NCBI RefSeq assembly: GCF_016863515.1
Contig: NZ_BOPA01000019.1
Span: 186,001-250,000, forward strand
Length of the DNA: 64,000 bases
Direction: 5' to 3'
From: Micromonospora gifhornensis
GTDB taxonomy: Bacteria > Actinomycetota > Actinomycetes > Mycobacteriales > Micromonosporaceae
Shown: piece after piece, positions 33,231 to 42,054 of the stretch
Layout: every line of letters begins with the position of its first letter
How positions within the stretch are numbered: the first letter of the stretch is position 1
The notes under the pieces: model-generated
Database searches by the model: none
The model's input: only the letters and a program-made list of their open reading frames with translations
Told to the model about the DNA's origin: nothing
Made by a program: the position numbers and the translations under genes

Positions 33231-34557
33231 AGCAGGCGGCGGTGCCGACGAGCAGGTTGCCGTGCGGGATGGTGATCGGTCGGCGGGGGGCCGGCAGGCC
33301 GACGGCGGGACGACGGGCCTGCGCCGGAGCGTGTTCGCGGCGGGCGACGGCGTAGGCGTGGGCGGTGCGGGCGGCGATGGTGGCCCAGCCGTACCGCCGG
33401 CCGACCATGCTGCGGGCCTGCCGGGCGACCCGGCGGGCGAACACCTCGTCGCCGATGAGCTGGCCGACCGCGCCGGCCAGCGCCGGTGGGTCGCTGTGCG
33501 GGAAGGTCACCCCGGTGACGCCGGGCTCGACGATCTCGGCCAGCCCGCCGGTACGGGCCACGGCCAGGGGGGCGCCGGCCGCCGCCGCCTCCAGGGCCAC
33601 CATCCCGAACGGCTCGTAGAGACTCGGTACGACCGTCGCGTCGGTGGCGCCGAGGACCGCCGGCAGCTGGGTGTTGTCGAGAAAACCGGCGAAGCGTACG
33701 GTCCCGCCGAGCCCGAGTTGCCGGGTCCGCTCCTCCAACTCACCCCGGTACGGCCCGTCCCCGGCGATCAACACCCGCAGCCCCGGATGCCGGTCCCGCA
33801 GCTGTGGCACGGCGTCCACCAGGTGCTGCACGCCCTTCTCGTAGACCAGCCGGCCGGCGTACCCGATCAACGGGCCGTCGCCGGCGAAGCGGGCGCGGGC
33901 CGAGGCGACCGCGCGGGGGCGGGCCCGCCAGGCGCGGTCGTCGACGCCGTTGGGCACCACCGCCACCTTCTCCTCCGGCACCTCGAACAGGGTGGTGACC
34001 TGGTCGCGCATGTAGCCGGAGCAGGCGATCAGGCGGGTGGAGGCGTTGCTGAGCCAGTGCTCGACGCCGTGGATGGTGCGGTTCATCTCCTCGGGCAGCC
34101 AACCCTGGTGCCGGCCGGCCTCGGTGGCGTGCATCGTGGTCACCAGCGGCAGGTGCAGGTGCTCGGCAAGCGTGATGGCGGTGTGCGCGACAAGCCAGTC
34201 ATGGGCGTGGATGACGTCGAACTCGGCCGTGTCGGTGGCGTGCAGCGCGGCCCGGGTCAGCGTGTGGTTGAACGCCATCGTCCAGGCCAGCAGCGATCCG
34301 GTGGCCAGCGGGAAGGTGACCGGATCCTCGGCGGCCCGCAGGATGCGTACGCCGTCGCGGCGTTCGGACAGCGGTGCCCCGTCGGCGTGGCGGGTGACGA
34401 CGGTGACCTCGTGGCCGGCGGCGGCCAACGCCACCGACAGGGCGTGCACGTGCCGACCGAGGCCGCCGACGAGGACCGGCGGATACTCCCAGGACAACAT
34501 CAGCACCCGCTGCGGGCGTACGGGGTTGATGTCGATCACGTCGGCGTTCGTTGACAT
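33229..34557 (-). CDS. Family 4 glycosyltransferase
   Basis: A 442-residue GT-B enzyme. The N-terminal domain begins 'RVLMLSWEYPPVLVGGLGRH' (about residues 17-36), the donor-side G-G-L-G loop of starch/glycogen synthase-like GT4 proteins, with 'DVIHAHDWLVA' following. The C-terminal domain shows 'VVPNGVD', 'IGYAGRLVYEKGVQHLVDA' and the E-x7-E signature 'PSLYEPFGMVALEAAAAG'. A role in alpha-glucan or maltosyl-phosphate synthesis is supported by the nearby debranching enzyme and GH63 genes. ATG follows AAAGGGGG. The tail ends within a tandem repeat. Confidence 0.9.
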   Translation of the reverse strand: MSTNADVIDINPVRPQRVLMLSWEYPPVLVGGLGRHVHALSVALAAAGHEVTVVTRHADGAPLSERRDGVRILRAAEDPVTFPLATGSLLAWTMAFNHTLTRAALHATDTAEFDVIHAHDWLVAHTAITLAEHLHLPLVTTMHATEAGRHQGWLPEEMNRTIHGVEHWLSNASTRLIACSGYMRDQVTTLFEVPEEKVAVVPNGVDDRAWRARPRAVASARARFAGDGPLIGYAGRLVYEKGVQHLVDAVPQLRDRHPGLRVLIAGDGPYRGELEERTRQLGLGGTVRFAGFLDNTQLPAVLGATDATVVPSLYEPFGMVALEAAAAGAPLAVARTGGLAEIVEPGVTGVTFPHSDPPALAGAVGQLIGDEVFARRVARQARSMVGRRYGWATIAARTAHAYAVARREHAPAQARRPAVGLPAPRRPITIPHGNLLVGTAAC

Positions 34558-34925
34558 ACGCGCCCCCTTTGAGTTGTCTGCGCGCAGCCTCGTTCCGCCC
34601 CCCCGGCGGGCGGTGCGTCGCTGGCGCGGCCGGACCACGACCCATCCTGCTGGCAGCCAGATAACCAGCGGAGACATCCCGGTTGCGGGGCTGTAAAGCC
34701 GGTCGGTACTCCTGATCACATCGTCAGGAACGGGTGGGATGCGACATTGCGACCAGCTCTGCGACAGCTGTAGAAGTGAGCGGCCCGCACCTCCCACAAC
34801 TGTCTGATGACCTGCCACGGCCCGGTTCGTAGGTTCTATTCGGACACAGCACCGAGGGGCTCGTGGTCCGTGCGTCAGGACCGGCGTGCGGCGGTCAGCA
34901 CCCGGTGCCTGGAAGGAGAAACACG
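34558..34925. other. Divergent intergenic region, GT4 / S15 peptidase
   Basis: About 370 bp with no gene. It must hold promoters in both directions. I see repeated 'GCGAC' and 'CAGCTCTGCGACAGCTG' (34751-34767 region), a partial dyad, but no clear -10/-35 pairs. Confidence 0.4.
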
Positions 34926-36845
34926 ATGCGAACCACGAGGCGATGGTGGGGCACGGCGGTGGCCGTCACGGTGGCCGCGGCCATGCTGCCCGTGACCCCC
35001 GCGACGGCGCGGCCCCCGAAGGCTCCTGCGGGACTGGTCATCGCGGACGGCGTCACCCAGCCGGCCTTCGGCTACGCCGACGCGATCCGTGAACGGATCT
35101 TCGTCACCTCCGACGTCGACAGCGACGCCGACGGCGCGCTCGACGTCGTGGCGATGGACATCATCCGCCCGAAGGCCAGCGACGCCGGTCTGCGGGTGCC
35201 GGTGATCATGGACGCCAGCCCCTACTACTCGACCCAGTGCCGGGGCAACGACAGCGAGTGCAAGGTCGACCTGGACGGCGACGGCCTGCTCGACCGGTGG
35301 CCGCTGTTCTACGACAACTACTTCGTGCCGCGTGGCTACGCGGTCGTGCTGCTCGACATGATCGGCACCAACAACTCCACCGGCTGCCCGACCAGCGGTG
35401 GTCGCCCGGACAACGTCAGCGCGCCGGTTGCCATCGACTGGCTCAACGGTCGCCGTAAGGGTGTCGACGCCGACGGCAACGAGGTCGTCGCCAAGTGGCA
35501 CAACGGCAAGACCGGCATGATCGGCAAGTCGTACGACGGCACCCTGGCCAACGCGGCTGCCGCCAGCGGCGTCAAGGGCCTGACCACCATCGTGCCGATC
35601 TCGGCCATCGCCAGCTGGTACGACTACTCGCGCAGCAACGGCCTGGTGACCCGGGCCAACAACTACTCGGGCAGCCTGTCCAACACCGTCACCAACCCGA
35701 GCCGCCGGGCCTACTGCGCCCCGGTGCGCACCCAGCTCGGCCAGGACGGCGACGACGTCACCGGCGACTACAACGCCTACTGGGCGGAGCGGGACTACCT
35801 GCCGGACGCCAAGAAGGTGAAGGCCAGCGTCCTGCTGGTGCACGGCATCAACGACGACAACGTGCGGGCCGACCACTTCAGCAAGTGGTGGTACGAGCTG
35901 GCCAAGCACAAGGTCCAGCGCAAGCTGTGGCTGACCGGCACCGGGCACATCGACCCGTTCGACTTCCGTCGCACGGAGTGGGTGAACACCCTGCACCGCT
36001 GGTTCGACTTCTGGCTCCACGGCATCAAGAACGGCATCATGCACGAGCCGATGGTCGACCTCGAGCGGCTGCCGGACGTCTGGGAGACCCACGCCGACTG
36101 GCCGATCCCCGGCTCGAAGCCGACCGAGATCTGGCTGCGGCCCGGCACCGACGGTGCCCCCGGTGACCTGTCGGTGAAGTCGACCCCCGGCGGCAAGAAG
36201 CAGACGGCGACCTTCACCGACACCCCGACGATGAGCCAGGCCAACGCGATCCGGCACCCGTCGGACCCGGCGGCCAACAAGGACAACCGGCTGGTGTTCC
36301 TGTCCGAGCCGCTGAAGGCGCCGCTGCACATCTCCGGCACCCCGATCGTGAAGATCAAGGCCTCGGTCAACGGTGAGGACACCAACTTCGCCGGTCTGCT
36401 CGTCGACTACGGCACCCGGGAGCGGTTCAGCACCTCCGGTGACGGCATCCGGACGCTGACCACCGAGGACTGCTGGGGCGAGTCGGCCACCTTCGGTGGG
36501 TACAACGAGGAGGCCTGCTACCGGCAGGTCGTCAAGAACGTGGCGAGCAACCCGCAGGAGCTGGTCACCAAGGGCGTCATCGACGGCCTCAACCTCAAGT
36601 CGCTGTACACCTCGACCCTGCTGGTGCCCGGCAAGAAGAACGCCGTCGACATTCCGCTGCAGCCCGAGGACTACGTCTTCGAGGCCGGCCACCAGATCGG
36701 TGTGGTCCTGCTCGGCTCGTACTCCGGCTACAGCAGCCGGGCCAAGCAGACCCGCGCCGAGATCACGGTGCACTTCGACAGCACCCGGATCACCCTGCCG
36801 ATCGTCGGTGGCCGCAAGGCCGCTGAGGCAGCGGGTCTGAACTGA
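34926..36845 (+). CDS. Secreted Xaa-Pro dipeptidyl-peptidase-like protein (family S15)
   Basis: A 639-residue exported serine peptidase/acyl hydrolase. The signal peptide is clear (R-T-T-R-R-W-W start, hydrophobic core, cleavage after 'PATA' near residue 28). The alpha/beta-hydrolase domain shows the nucleophile elbow 'GMIGKSYDGTLA' (Ser about 201), acid 'VHGINDDNV' (about Asp309) and 'TGTGHIDPF' with the catalytic His (about 339). The C-terminal jelly-roll carries 'HISGTPIVKIKAS', typical of X-Pro dipeptidyl-peptidases and CocE esterases. Probably scavenges proline-rich peptides outside the cell. Good ribosome-binding site (GGAAGGAGA). Confidence 0.92.
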   Translation: MRTTRRWWGTAVAVTVAAAMLPVTPATARPPKAPAGLVIADGVTQPAFGYADAIRERIFVTSDVDSDADGALDVVAMDIIRPKASDAGLRVPVIMDASPYYSTQCRGNDSECKVDLDGDGLLDRWPLFYDNYFVPRGYAVVLLDMIGTNNSTGCPTSGGRPDNVSAPVAIDWLNGRRKGVDADGNEVVAKWHNGKTGMIGKSYDGTLANAAAASGVKGLTTIVPISAIASWYDYSRSNGLVTRANNYSGSLSNTVTNPSRRAYCAPVRTQLGQDGDDVTGDYNAYWAERDYLPDAKKVKASVLLVHGINDDNVRADHFSKWWYELAKHKVQRKLWLTGTGHIDPFDFRRTEWVNTLHRWFDFWLHGIKNGIMHEPMVDLERLPDVWETHADWPIPGSKPTEIWLRPGTDGAPGDLSVKSTPGGKKQTATFTDTPTMSQANAIRHPSDPAANKDNRLVFLSEPLKAPLHISGTPIVKIKASVNGEDTNFAGLLVDYGTRERFSTSGDGIRTLTTEDCWGESATFGGYNEEACYRQVVKNVASNPQELVTKGVIDGLNLKSLYTSTLLVPGKKNAVDIPLQPEDYVFEAGHQIGVVLLGSYSGYSSRAKQTRAEITVHFDSTRITLPIVGGRKAAEAAGLN

Positions 36846-36917
36846 TCGGTTGGTGGGGCGCCCGGGGGGCGTCCCACCAACGCCGCGCTCAGTAGCGCGA
36901 GGGCCCGTCGGTGCGTG

Positions 36918-38852
36918 TCACCGGCGGGCCCGCAGCATTTCCGCCACCGACCAGGCCTGGAAGGGGCAGCCGGTGGCGGTGTGCGGGGCCGAGCCGTCGG
37001 CGGTCTCGCTCACCGAGCCGAGACCGTACTCGCTCAGATGCGCCTCCAGACCGACGAACAGCTCGCCGACCGGCAGCCCGGCCCGGCGGGCAGCGTCGGC
37101 GTACGGGCCGATCAGCCATGGCCAGACGGTGCCCTGGTGGTAGGCGCCGTCCCGCTCGGCTGGCCCACCCCGGTGCCCGCCGAGGTAACCGGGGCACTCG
37201 GGGGAGAGGCTGCGCAGGCCGAGCGGAGTGAGCAGCGCGGCACCGACCAGGCCGACCGCCCGCGGGTCCGGCGCAAGCGGCGCGTTCGGCAACGACCAGG
37301 CCAACAGCTGGTTCGGCCGCAACAGGTCGTCGTCGTGAAAGGCCGCACCACCCAACGGGTACGCGGGCGCAGGCGCGTCGAGCACGTCGTGCAGCCAACC
37401 CGCCGGGGCGGGAAAGCGCTGACGGAACGCCTTGACCGCCTGCTCGTGCAGCCGGTGCAGCCCGTCGGCGTCCTGCCCGGCCAACTCGGCCAGCTCGGCG
37501 ACCCCGGCCACCCCGTTGATCCAGAGTGCGTTGACCTCGACCGGCTTGCCGTGACGCGGGGTGACCGGCACCCCGTACACCCGGGCGTCCATCCAGGTCA
37601 GCGCGGCCCCCGGGGTACCCGAGGTGAGCAGCCCGTCGGCCGGGTCGACGGCGATGCCGTACCGGGTGCCGGCCAGGTGGGCGTCGACGACGCCGCGCAA
37701 CGCCGGCAGCAGCTCGTCACCGAGGTCGGTGTCGCCGGTGACTGTCACGTGCCGGCTGACCGCGTGCAGGAACCACAGGGTTCCGTCGACGGTGTTGTAC
37801 TCGACCCGACCGGTGTCGGCGGTGTTGGCGAGCATCCCCTCCGACAGCGTCGCCGCGTACGAGCGCAGCAGCTCCCGGCCGAGATCCGCGCGACCGGTGC
37901 ACAGGAACAGGCCCTCGTAGGAGATCATCGTGTCCCGCGACCAGGCGCCGAACCACGGGTAGCCGGCGACCACGTCCACCGCGGCGTCGTTGGTGCGTAC
38001 GACGAACGCGTCGGCGGCCAACGCCAGGGTGGCCTCGACGTCGTCGGCGGGCTTGGCCGACGCCACCACCTCCCGATTACGCCGCCGTGCCGCCGCCACC
38101 ACCTCGGTGGCCGGCGGAGGTGCCGGGGCGGGATCGTGGGCCCAGGCCAGCACCGACACCGTGTCACCCGGCTGGCGCAGCGTGTCGCGGAACTGACCCG
38201 CGTACCACAGGTCCTCCTCCGGATGCAGGCCGCGCGCCGCCTCCTCCCGGTGGTAGGCGCCGCGCCACCAGTGGCCCTGCGGCGTCCAGCCCGGCCCGGA
38301 CAGCCGGTACGCCCCCTCGATCACCGCGCCACCGTCGACCGGATCCATCCGCAGCGGCGGACCGTCGGCCCGACGCTCGCCGTGCGCGTCGCGCCAGGTG
38401 CAGGCGGCGGCCAACTCCAACTCGACGGGCCCGCCGCTGATCAGCCGGTGCACCACCGCCACGCAGGAGCGACCCGGCAGCATGGCCAGCTCCCGTTCGA
38501 TCACCACGTCACCGACCCGCCACCGCCAGCGGGGCAGCCCGTCGGTCAGGTCGAACCGTTCCAGCAACTCGAACCCACGCGGGTCGACGTCGCCGGAGGC
38601 CCACTCGTGCGCGCCGAGGCGCACCCGGGCGCCCGAGGGCAGCAGCACCGCCGGATCGAGACTGGCCAGTCCCACCTTGCGGGAAGCCGGGGTTTCTCCG
38701 GGAACCACCAGCAGCCCGTGATACCGGCGGGTACGCAGCCCGGCGACGGTGCCCATGGCGTACCCGCCGAGACCGTCGGGCACCAGCCACTCCCGGCTGG
38801 CAGCGCTGGTCAGCTCCCCGCAGACCTGCGAACCGAAGCGAATCTCGATCAA
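36918..38852 (-). CDS. Glycogen debranching enzyme (amylo-alpha-1,6-glucosidase type)
   Basis: A 644-residue enzyme of the archaeal/bacterial GDE family. The N-terminal domain has 'EWLVPDGLGGYAMGTVAGLRTRRYHGLL', the family hallmark split here into D-G-L-G-G-Y and R-R-Y-H-G. The C-terminal (alpha/alpha)6 barrel has 'GYPWFGAWSRDTMISYEGL', 'NTVDGTLWFLHA' and 'YHQGTVWPWLIGPYADA', with the catalytic carboxylates in the first and last blocks. No signal peptide: it removes alpha-1,6 branches of cytoplasmic glycogen. The start is a TTG placed 4 bases after GGAGG; no ATG or GTG fits better. Divergent from GH63 with only 42 bp between. Confidence 0.9.
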   Translation of the reverse strand: MIEIRFGSQVCGELTSAASREWLVPDGLGGYAMGTVAGLRTRRYHGLLVVPGETPASRKVGLASLDPAVLLPSGARVRLGAHEWASGDVDPRGFELLERFDLTDGLPRWRWRVGDVVIERELAMLPGRSCVAVVHRLISGGPVELELAAACTWRDAHGERRADGPPLRMDPVDGGAVIEGAYRLSGPGWTPQGHWWRGAYHREEAARGLHPEEDLWYAGQFRDTLRQPGDTVSVLAWAHDPAPAPPPATEVVAAARRRNREVVASAKPADDVEATLALAADAFVVRTNDAAVDVVAGYPWFGAWSRDTMISYEGLFLCTGRADLGRELLRSYAATLSEGMLANTADTGRVEYNTVDGTLWFLHAVSRHVTVTGDTDLGDELLPALRGVVDAHLAGTRYGIAVDPADGLLTSGTPGAALTWMDARVYGVPVTPRHGKPVEVNALWINGVAGVAELAELAGQDADGLHRLHEQAVKAFRQRFPAPAGWLHDVLDAPAPAYPLGGAAFHDDDLLRPNQLLAWSLPNAPLAPDPRAVGLVGAALLTPLGLRSLSPECPGYLGGHRGGPAERDGAYHQGTVWPWLIGPYADAARRAGLPVGELFVGLEAHLSEYGLGSVSETADGSAPHTATGCPFQAWSVAEMLRARR

Positions 38853-38894
38853 CTTTCCTCCACCGGCGGCGATGTGTAACACGGCACGACGACA
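38853..38894. promoter_or_regulatory. Very short divergent promoter spacer
   Basis: Only 42 bp separate the two divergent starts, and the leftward ribosome-binding site takes part of it. Each promoter must therefore overlap the other gene's 5' end, or one of the starts is misplaced; a GTG at 38940 in the rightward gene would widen the spacer. Confidence 0.4.
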
Positions 38895-41594
38895 ATGGTC
38901 GCTGTGGTGAAGTACCCCAGCGGCATCGAAGATGTAAAGGTGATCACTGACGGTTCGCCCTCCGCCCCGGACGCCGAACGCCTCCGGCTCGCCCAGGCCG
39001 ACGCCGGCGAGCAGGACTGGCGCGCATGGGGCCCCTATCTGTCCGAGCGGGCGTGGGGCACGGTACGGGAGGACTACAGCGAGCACGGCACAGCCTGGGA
39101 CTACTTCCCCCACGACCACGCGCGGTCCCGAGCCTACCGCTGGTCCGAGGACGGCATGGCGGGCGTGTGTGACGACCGGCAGACGTTCTGCTTCGCCCTC
39201 GCGCTGTGGAACGGACGCGATCCGATCATCAAGGAACGGATGTTCGGCCTCGGCGGCGACGGCGGCAACCACGGCGAGGACGTCAAGGAATACTGGTGGT
39301 ACGAGGACTCCACGCCCACCCACTCGTGGATGCGCTGGCGCTACCACTACCCGCAGGCCGCCTTCCCGTACGACGAACTCGTCGCGGTCAACGGGCTGCG
39401 CGGCCGCGACGACACCGAGTACGAGCTGGTCGACACCGGCATCTTCGACGACGACCGGTACTGGGCGGTGACCGTCGACTACGCCAAGGCCAGCCCGACG
39501 GATCTGTGCATCGTGGTGACCGTGGCCAACCGGGGCGAGCAGGCCGACCGGCTGCACGTACTGCCGCACCTGTGGTTCCGCAACACCTGGGGCTGGGGGC
39601 TGCCCGGCACCGACGACCGGGTGCCCCGGCTCGTCGGGCAGGGCAGTCGGCTGATCGGCGACCACTGGGTGCTCGGGCAGATCGTGCTCGAAGGCGACGG
39701 TGAGCCGACGCCGCTGCTGTGCGACAACGACAGCAACGCCGAACGGCTCTGGGGGCTGCCCAGCCGCACCCCGTACCCGAAGGACGGCATCAACGACCAC
39801 GTGGTCACCGGAGCCGACACGGTGAACCCGGAACTGACCGGCACCAAGGGGGCGCTGCACTACGTCCTGGACGTGCCGGCCGGCGCACAACGGCAGATCC
39901 GGCTGCGGCTGACCCGTACCGCCCCACCGCCCGGCGACGGCGACCCGCCGCCGGCCGACCTGGGCGACGGGTTCGACGCCGTCATCTGGGCCCGCCGCGC
40001 CGAGGCGAACCGCTTCTTCGCCGGGATCATCCCGGAGCAGGCCAGCGCCGACGAGGCGTCGATCGCCCGGCAGGCCATCGCCGGGCTGATGTGGGGCAAG
40101 CAGTTCTACCACTTCGACGTCAAACGCTGGTTGGAAGGCGACCCGGGTTCGACACCGCCGGCCGGACGCCGGCACGGGCGCAACAGCGCCTGGTGGCACA
40201 TGACCAGCTTCGACGTCATCTCCATGCCGGACCCGTGGGAATATCCCTGGTACGCCGCCTGGGACCTGGCCTTCCACTGCGTGACGATCGCCCGGGTCGA
40301 CCCCGGCTTCGCCAAGGAGCAACTGCTGCTCCTGCTGCGCGAGTGGTACCTGCACCCCAACGGCCAGATCCCGGCGTACGAGTGGGCCTTCGGTGACGTC
40401 AACCCGCCGGTGCACGCCTGGGCGGCGTTGAAGGTCTTCGAGATCGACGGCAGCCGGGACCACGACTTCCTGGCCCGGATGATGCACAAGCTGCTGATGA
40501 ACTTCACCTGGTGGGTCAACCGCAAGGACACCGGTGGCAACAACGTCTTCGAAGGCGGCTTCCTCGGGCTGGACAACGTCGGCCCGTTCGACCGGTCGGC
40601 AGCACTGCCGGTGGCCGGGGTGCTGGAGCAGTCCGACGGCACCGGCTGGATGGCGATGTACGCGCTCAACCTGCTCGACATCGCCATCGTGCTTGCCGAA
40701 CACGACCGCACCTGGGTGGACACCGCGACGAAGTTCTTCGAACACTTCGCGTACATCGCCGCCGCCGCGTACGACCAGGGCTTGTGGGACGACGAGGACG
40801 CGTTCTTCTACGACGTGCTGCGGCTGGCCGACGGCACGAAGGTCCCGCTGAAGGTGCGCTCGGTCGTCGGGCTGCTGCCACTGGCCGCGGTGACCCGACT
40901 ACCCGCGCGCACCCTGCACCGCCTGCCCGAGCTGGGCGCGCGGCTGCGCTGGTTCCTCACCAACCGCCCCGAGTACGCCTCGGTGATCGGTGCCCGCCGC
41001 ATCGGCCCGGACGGCCGCCAGCAGCGACTACTGTCCATGTGCGGCCCGGAACAGATCGTCCGGCTGCTCGCCCGGATGCTGGACACCGACGAGTTCCTCT
41101 CCGAGTACGGCCTGCGTACCCTCTCCCGCGCCCACCTGGACAAGCCGTTCACGGTCACCCTCGGCGGCCAGGAGTTCTCCGTCGGCTACGAGCCGGCCGA
41201 GTCGACGAGCGGCCTGTTCGGCGGCAACTCCAACTGGCGCGGCCCGATCTGGATGCCGACGAACTTCCTGCTGATCAGCGCGTTGCGCGACCACGCGGCG
41301 TTCTTCGGCGACGACCTCCAGGTCGAGTACCCGACCCGATCCGGCGTGAAGCGGACCCTCGACGAGATCGCCGACGACCTCTCCGCCCGGCTGATCGCCC
41401 TGTTCACCCGCGACGGCTGGGGCCGCCGGCCGATCTACGGCGCGGCGCAACTGTTCCAGACCCACCCGGACTGGCGGGACCTGATCGCCTTCCCCGAATA
41501 TTTCCACGGCGACAACGGCGCGGGCCTCGGCGCCTGGCACCAGACCGGCTGGACCGCCCTGGTCGCCGACCTCATCCTCACCCTCCGCCGATAG
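38895..41594 (+). CDS. GH63-like glucosidase (MGH1-like domain)
   Basis: An 899-residue cytosolic protein with an N-terminal beta-sandwich and an (alpha/alpha)6 barrel of the mannosyl-oligosaccharide glucosidase (GH63/MGH1-like) group. Conserved aromatic-acidic blocks include 'ERAWGTVREDYSEHGTAWD', 'DPWEYPWYAAWDLAFHC' (general acid region, about residue 450), 'NPPVHAWAALKVFE', 'NWRGPIWMPTNFLLI' and 'YFHGDNGAGLGAWHQTGW' (base region, near the C-terminus). It is expected to cleave terminal alpha-glucosyl residues, for instance of glycogen-derived or glucosylglycerate-type compounds. Divergent from the debranching enzyme, suggesting joint control. The ATG lacks a clear ribosome-binding site. Confidence 0.85.
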   Translation: MVAVVKYPSGIEDVKVITDGSPSAPDAERLRLAQADAGEQDWRAWGPYLSERAWGTVREDYSEHGTAWDYFPHDHARSRAYRWSEDGMAGVCDDRQTFCFALALWNGRDPIIKERMFGLGGDGGNHGEDVKEYWWYEDSTPTHSWMRWRYHYPQAAFPYDELVAVNGLRGRDDTEYELVDTGIFDDDRYWAVTVDYAKASPTDLCIVVTVANRGEQADRLHVLPHLWFRNTWGWGLPGTDDRVPRLVGQGSRLIGDHWVLGQIVLEGDGEPTPLLCDNDSNAERLWGLPSRTPYPKDGINDHVVTGADTVNPELTGTKGALHYVLDVPAGAQRQIRLRLTRTAPPPGDGDPPPADLGDGFDAVIWARRAEANRFFAGIIPEQASADEASIARQAIAGLMWGKQFYHFDVKRWLEGDPGSTPPAGRRHGRNSAWWHMTSFDVISMPDPWEYPWYAAWDLAFHCVTIARVDPGFAKEQLLLLLREWYLHPNGQIPAYEWAFGDVNPPVHAWAALKVFEIDGSRDHDFLARMMHKLLMNFTWWVNRKDTGGNNVFEGGFLGLDNVGPFDRSAALPVAGVLEQSDGTGWMAMYALNLLDIAIVLAEHDRTWVDTATKFFEHFAYIAAAAYDQGLWDDEDAFFYDVLRLADGTKVPLKVRSVVGLLPLAAVTRLPARTLHRLPELGARLRWFLTNRPEYASVIGARRIGPDGRQQRLLSMCGPEQIVRLLARMLDTDEFLSEYGLRTLSRAHLDKPFTVTLGGQEFSVGYEPAESTSGLFGGNSNWRGPIWMPTNFLLISALRDHAAFFGDDLQVEYPTRSGVKRTLDEIADDLSARLIALFTRDGWGRRPIYGAAQLFQTHPDWRDLIAFPEYFHGDNGAGLGAWHQTGWTALVADLILTLRR

Positions 41595-41645
41595 CCCCGG
41601 GGCCGCCCCGGCGCCTGCGCCCGCCCGGGCCCGCCTTCGTCGGGG

Positions 41646-41837
41646 CTTGCGCCTGTCCGGGCCTGCGCCTGTCCGGGCTTGCGCCTGTCCGGGCTTGCGC
41701 CTGTCCGGGCTTGCGTCTGTCCGGGCTTGCGTCTGTCCGGGCTTGCGTCTGTCCGGGCTTGCGTCTGTCCGGGCCTGCGCCTGCCCGGGCCTGCGACGGC
41801 CCTGGCCTGTGTCTGTCCGGGCTTGCCTCCGTCCGGG
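41646..41837. repeat. 16-bp minisatellite, about 12 units
   Basis: The unit is CTTGCGCCTGTCCGGG, with C/T variants at three positions. Units 1-8 are nearly identical; units 9-12 are degenerate, and the array fades out by about 41860. Neighbouring units with the same variant (four in a row with GTCTG) show local unit duplication. Sixteen is not a multiple of three, so a coding repeat is unlikely. It follows the GH63 gene and precedes a long palindrome. Confidence 0.9.
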
Positions 41838-41900
41838 CCTGCGCCTGCGCGGCCTGCCTGGTCCTGCGCCAGCTCTGGCCTGGGGTGGGCTGCTCCGGTG

Positions 41901-41979
41901 GTGATCGACTCCGTTACGCCGTAGTGGCGGTGTCCCGGCGGGATCAACCCCGCCACTACGGCGTAACGGAGTCGATCAC
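41901..41979. repeat. Palindromic repeat family A, copy 3: perfect 30-bp inverted repeat
   Basis: Arms 41901-41930 and 41950-41979 are perfect complements over 30 bp with a 19-base loop 'TGTCCCGGCGGGATCAACC'. The left arm begins GTGATCGACTCCGTTACGCC. The ordered blocks GATCrACTCCGT, GTAGTGGCGG, TCCCG.GGGATC and CCCCGCCACTAC are shared with the decayed copy at 2115, and partly with 32451-32509. It sits downstream of GH63 and 75 bp before a TetR gene. Confidence 0.9.
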
Positions 41980-42054
41980 TCACCTGTCATCGCGGAGAGT
42001 CGCCAATCCGTCGCGAAGAGTTGTGGGGAGGGGGCCGCCACTAGGCTCGGCGGG

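Noticed and set aside
34875..36773. 632-codon leftward open frame opposite the S15 peptidase
   Set aside because: Antisense shadow of a gene with signal peptide and catalytic triad; the composition is low-complexity Val/Gly/Arg without motifs.
38853..40745. N-terminal extension of the debranching enzyme to 1275 codons
   Set aside because: The extension is antisense to the GH63-like gene; the TTG with GGAGG matches the expected start of the GDE domain.
41646..41837. Possible CRISPR array
   Set aside because: The 16-bp units abut directly with no unique spacers, and no cas genes are present; it is a minisatellite.
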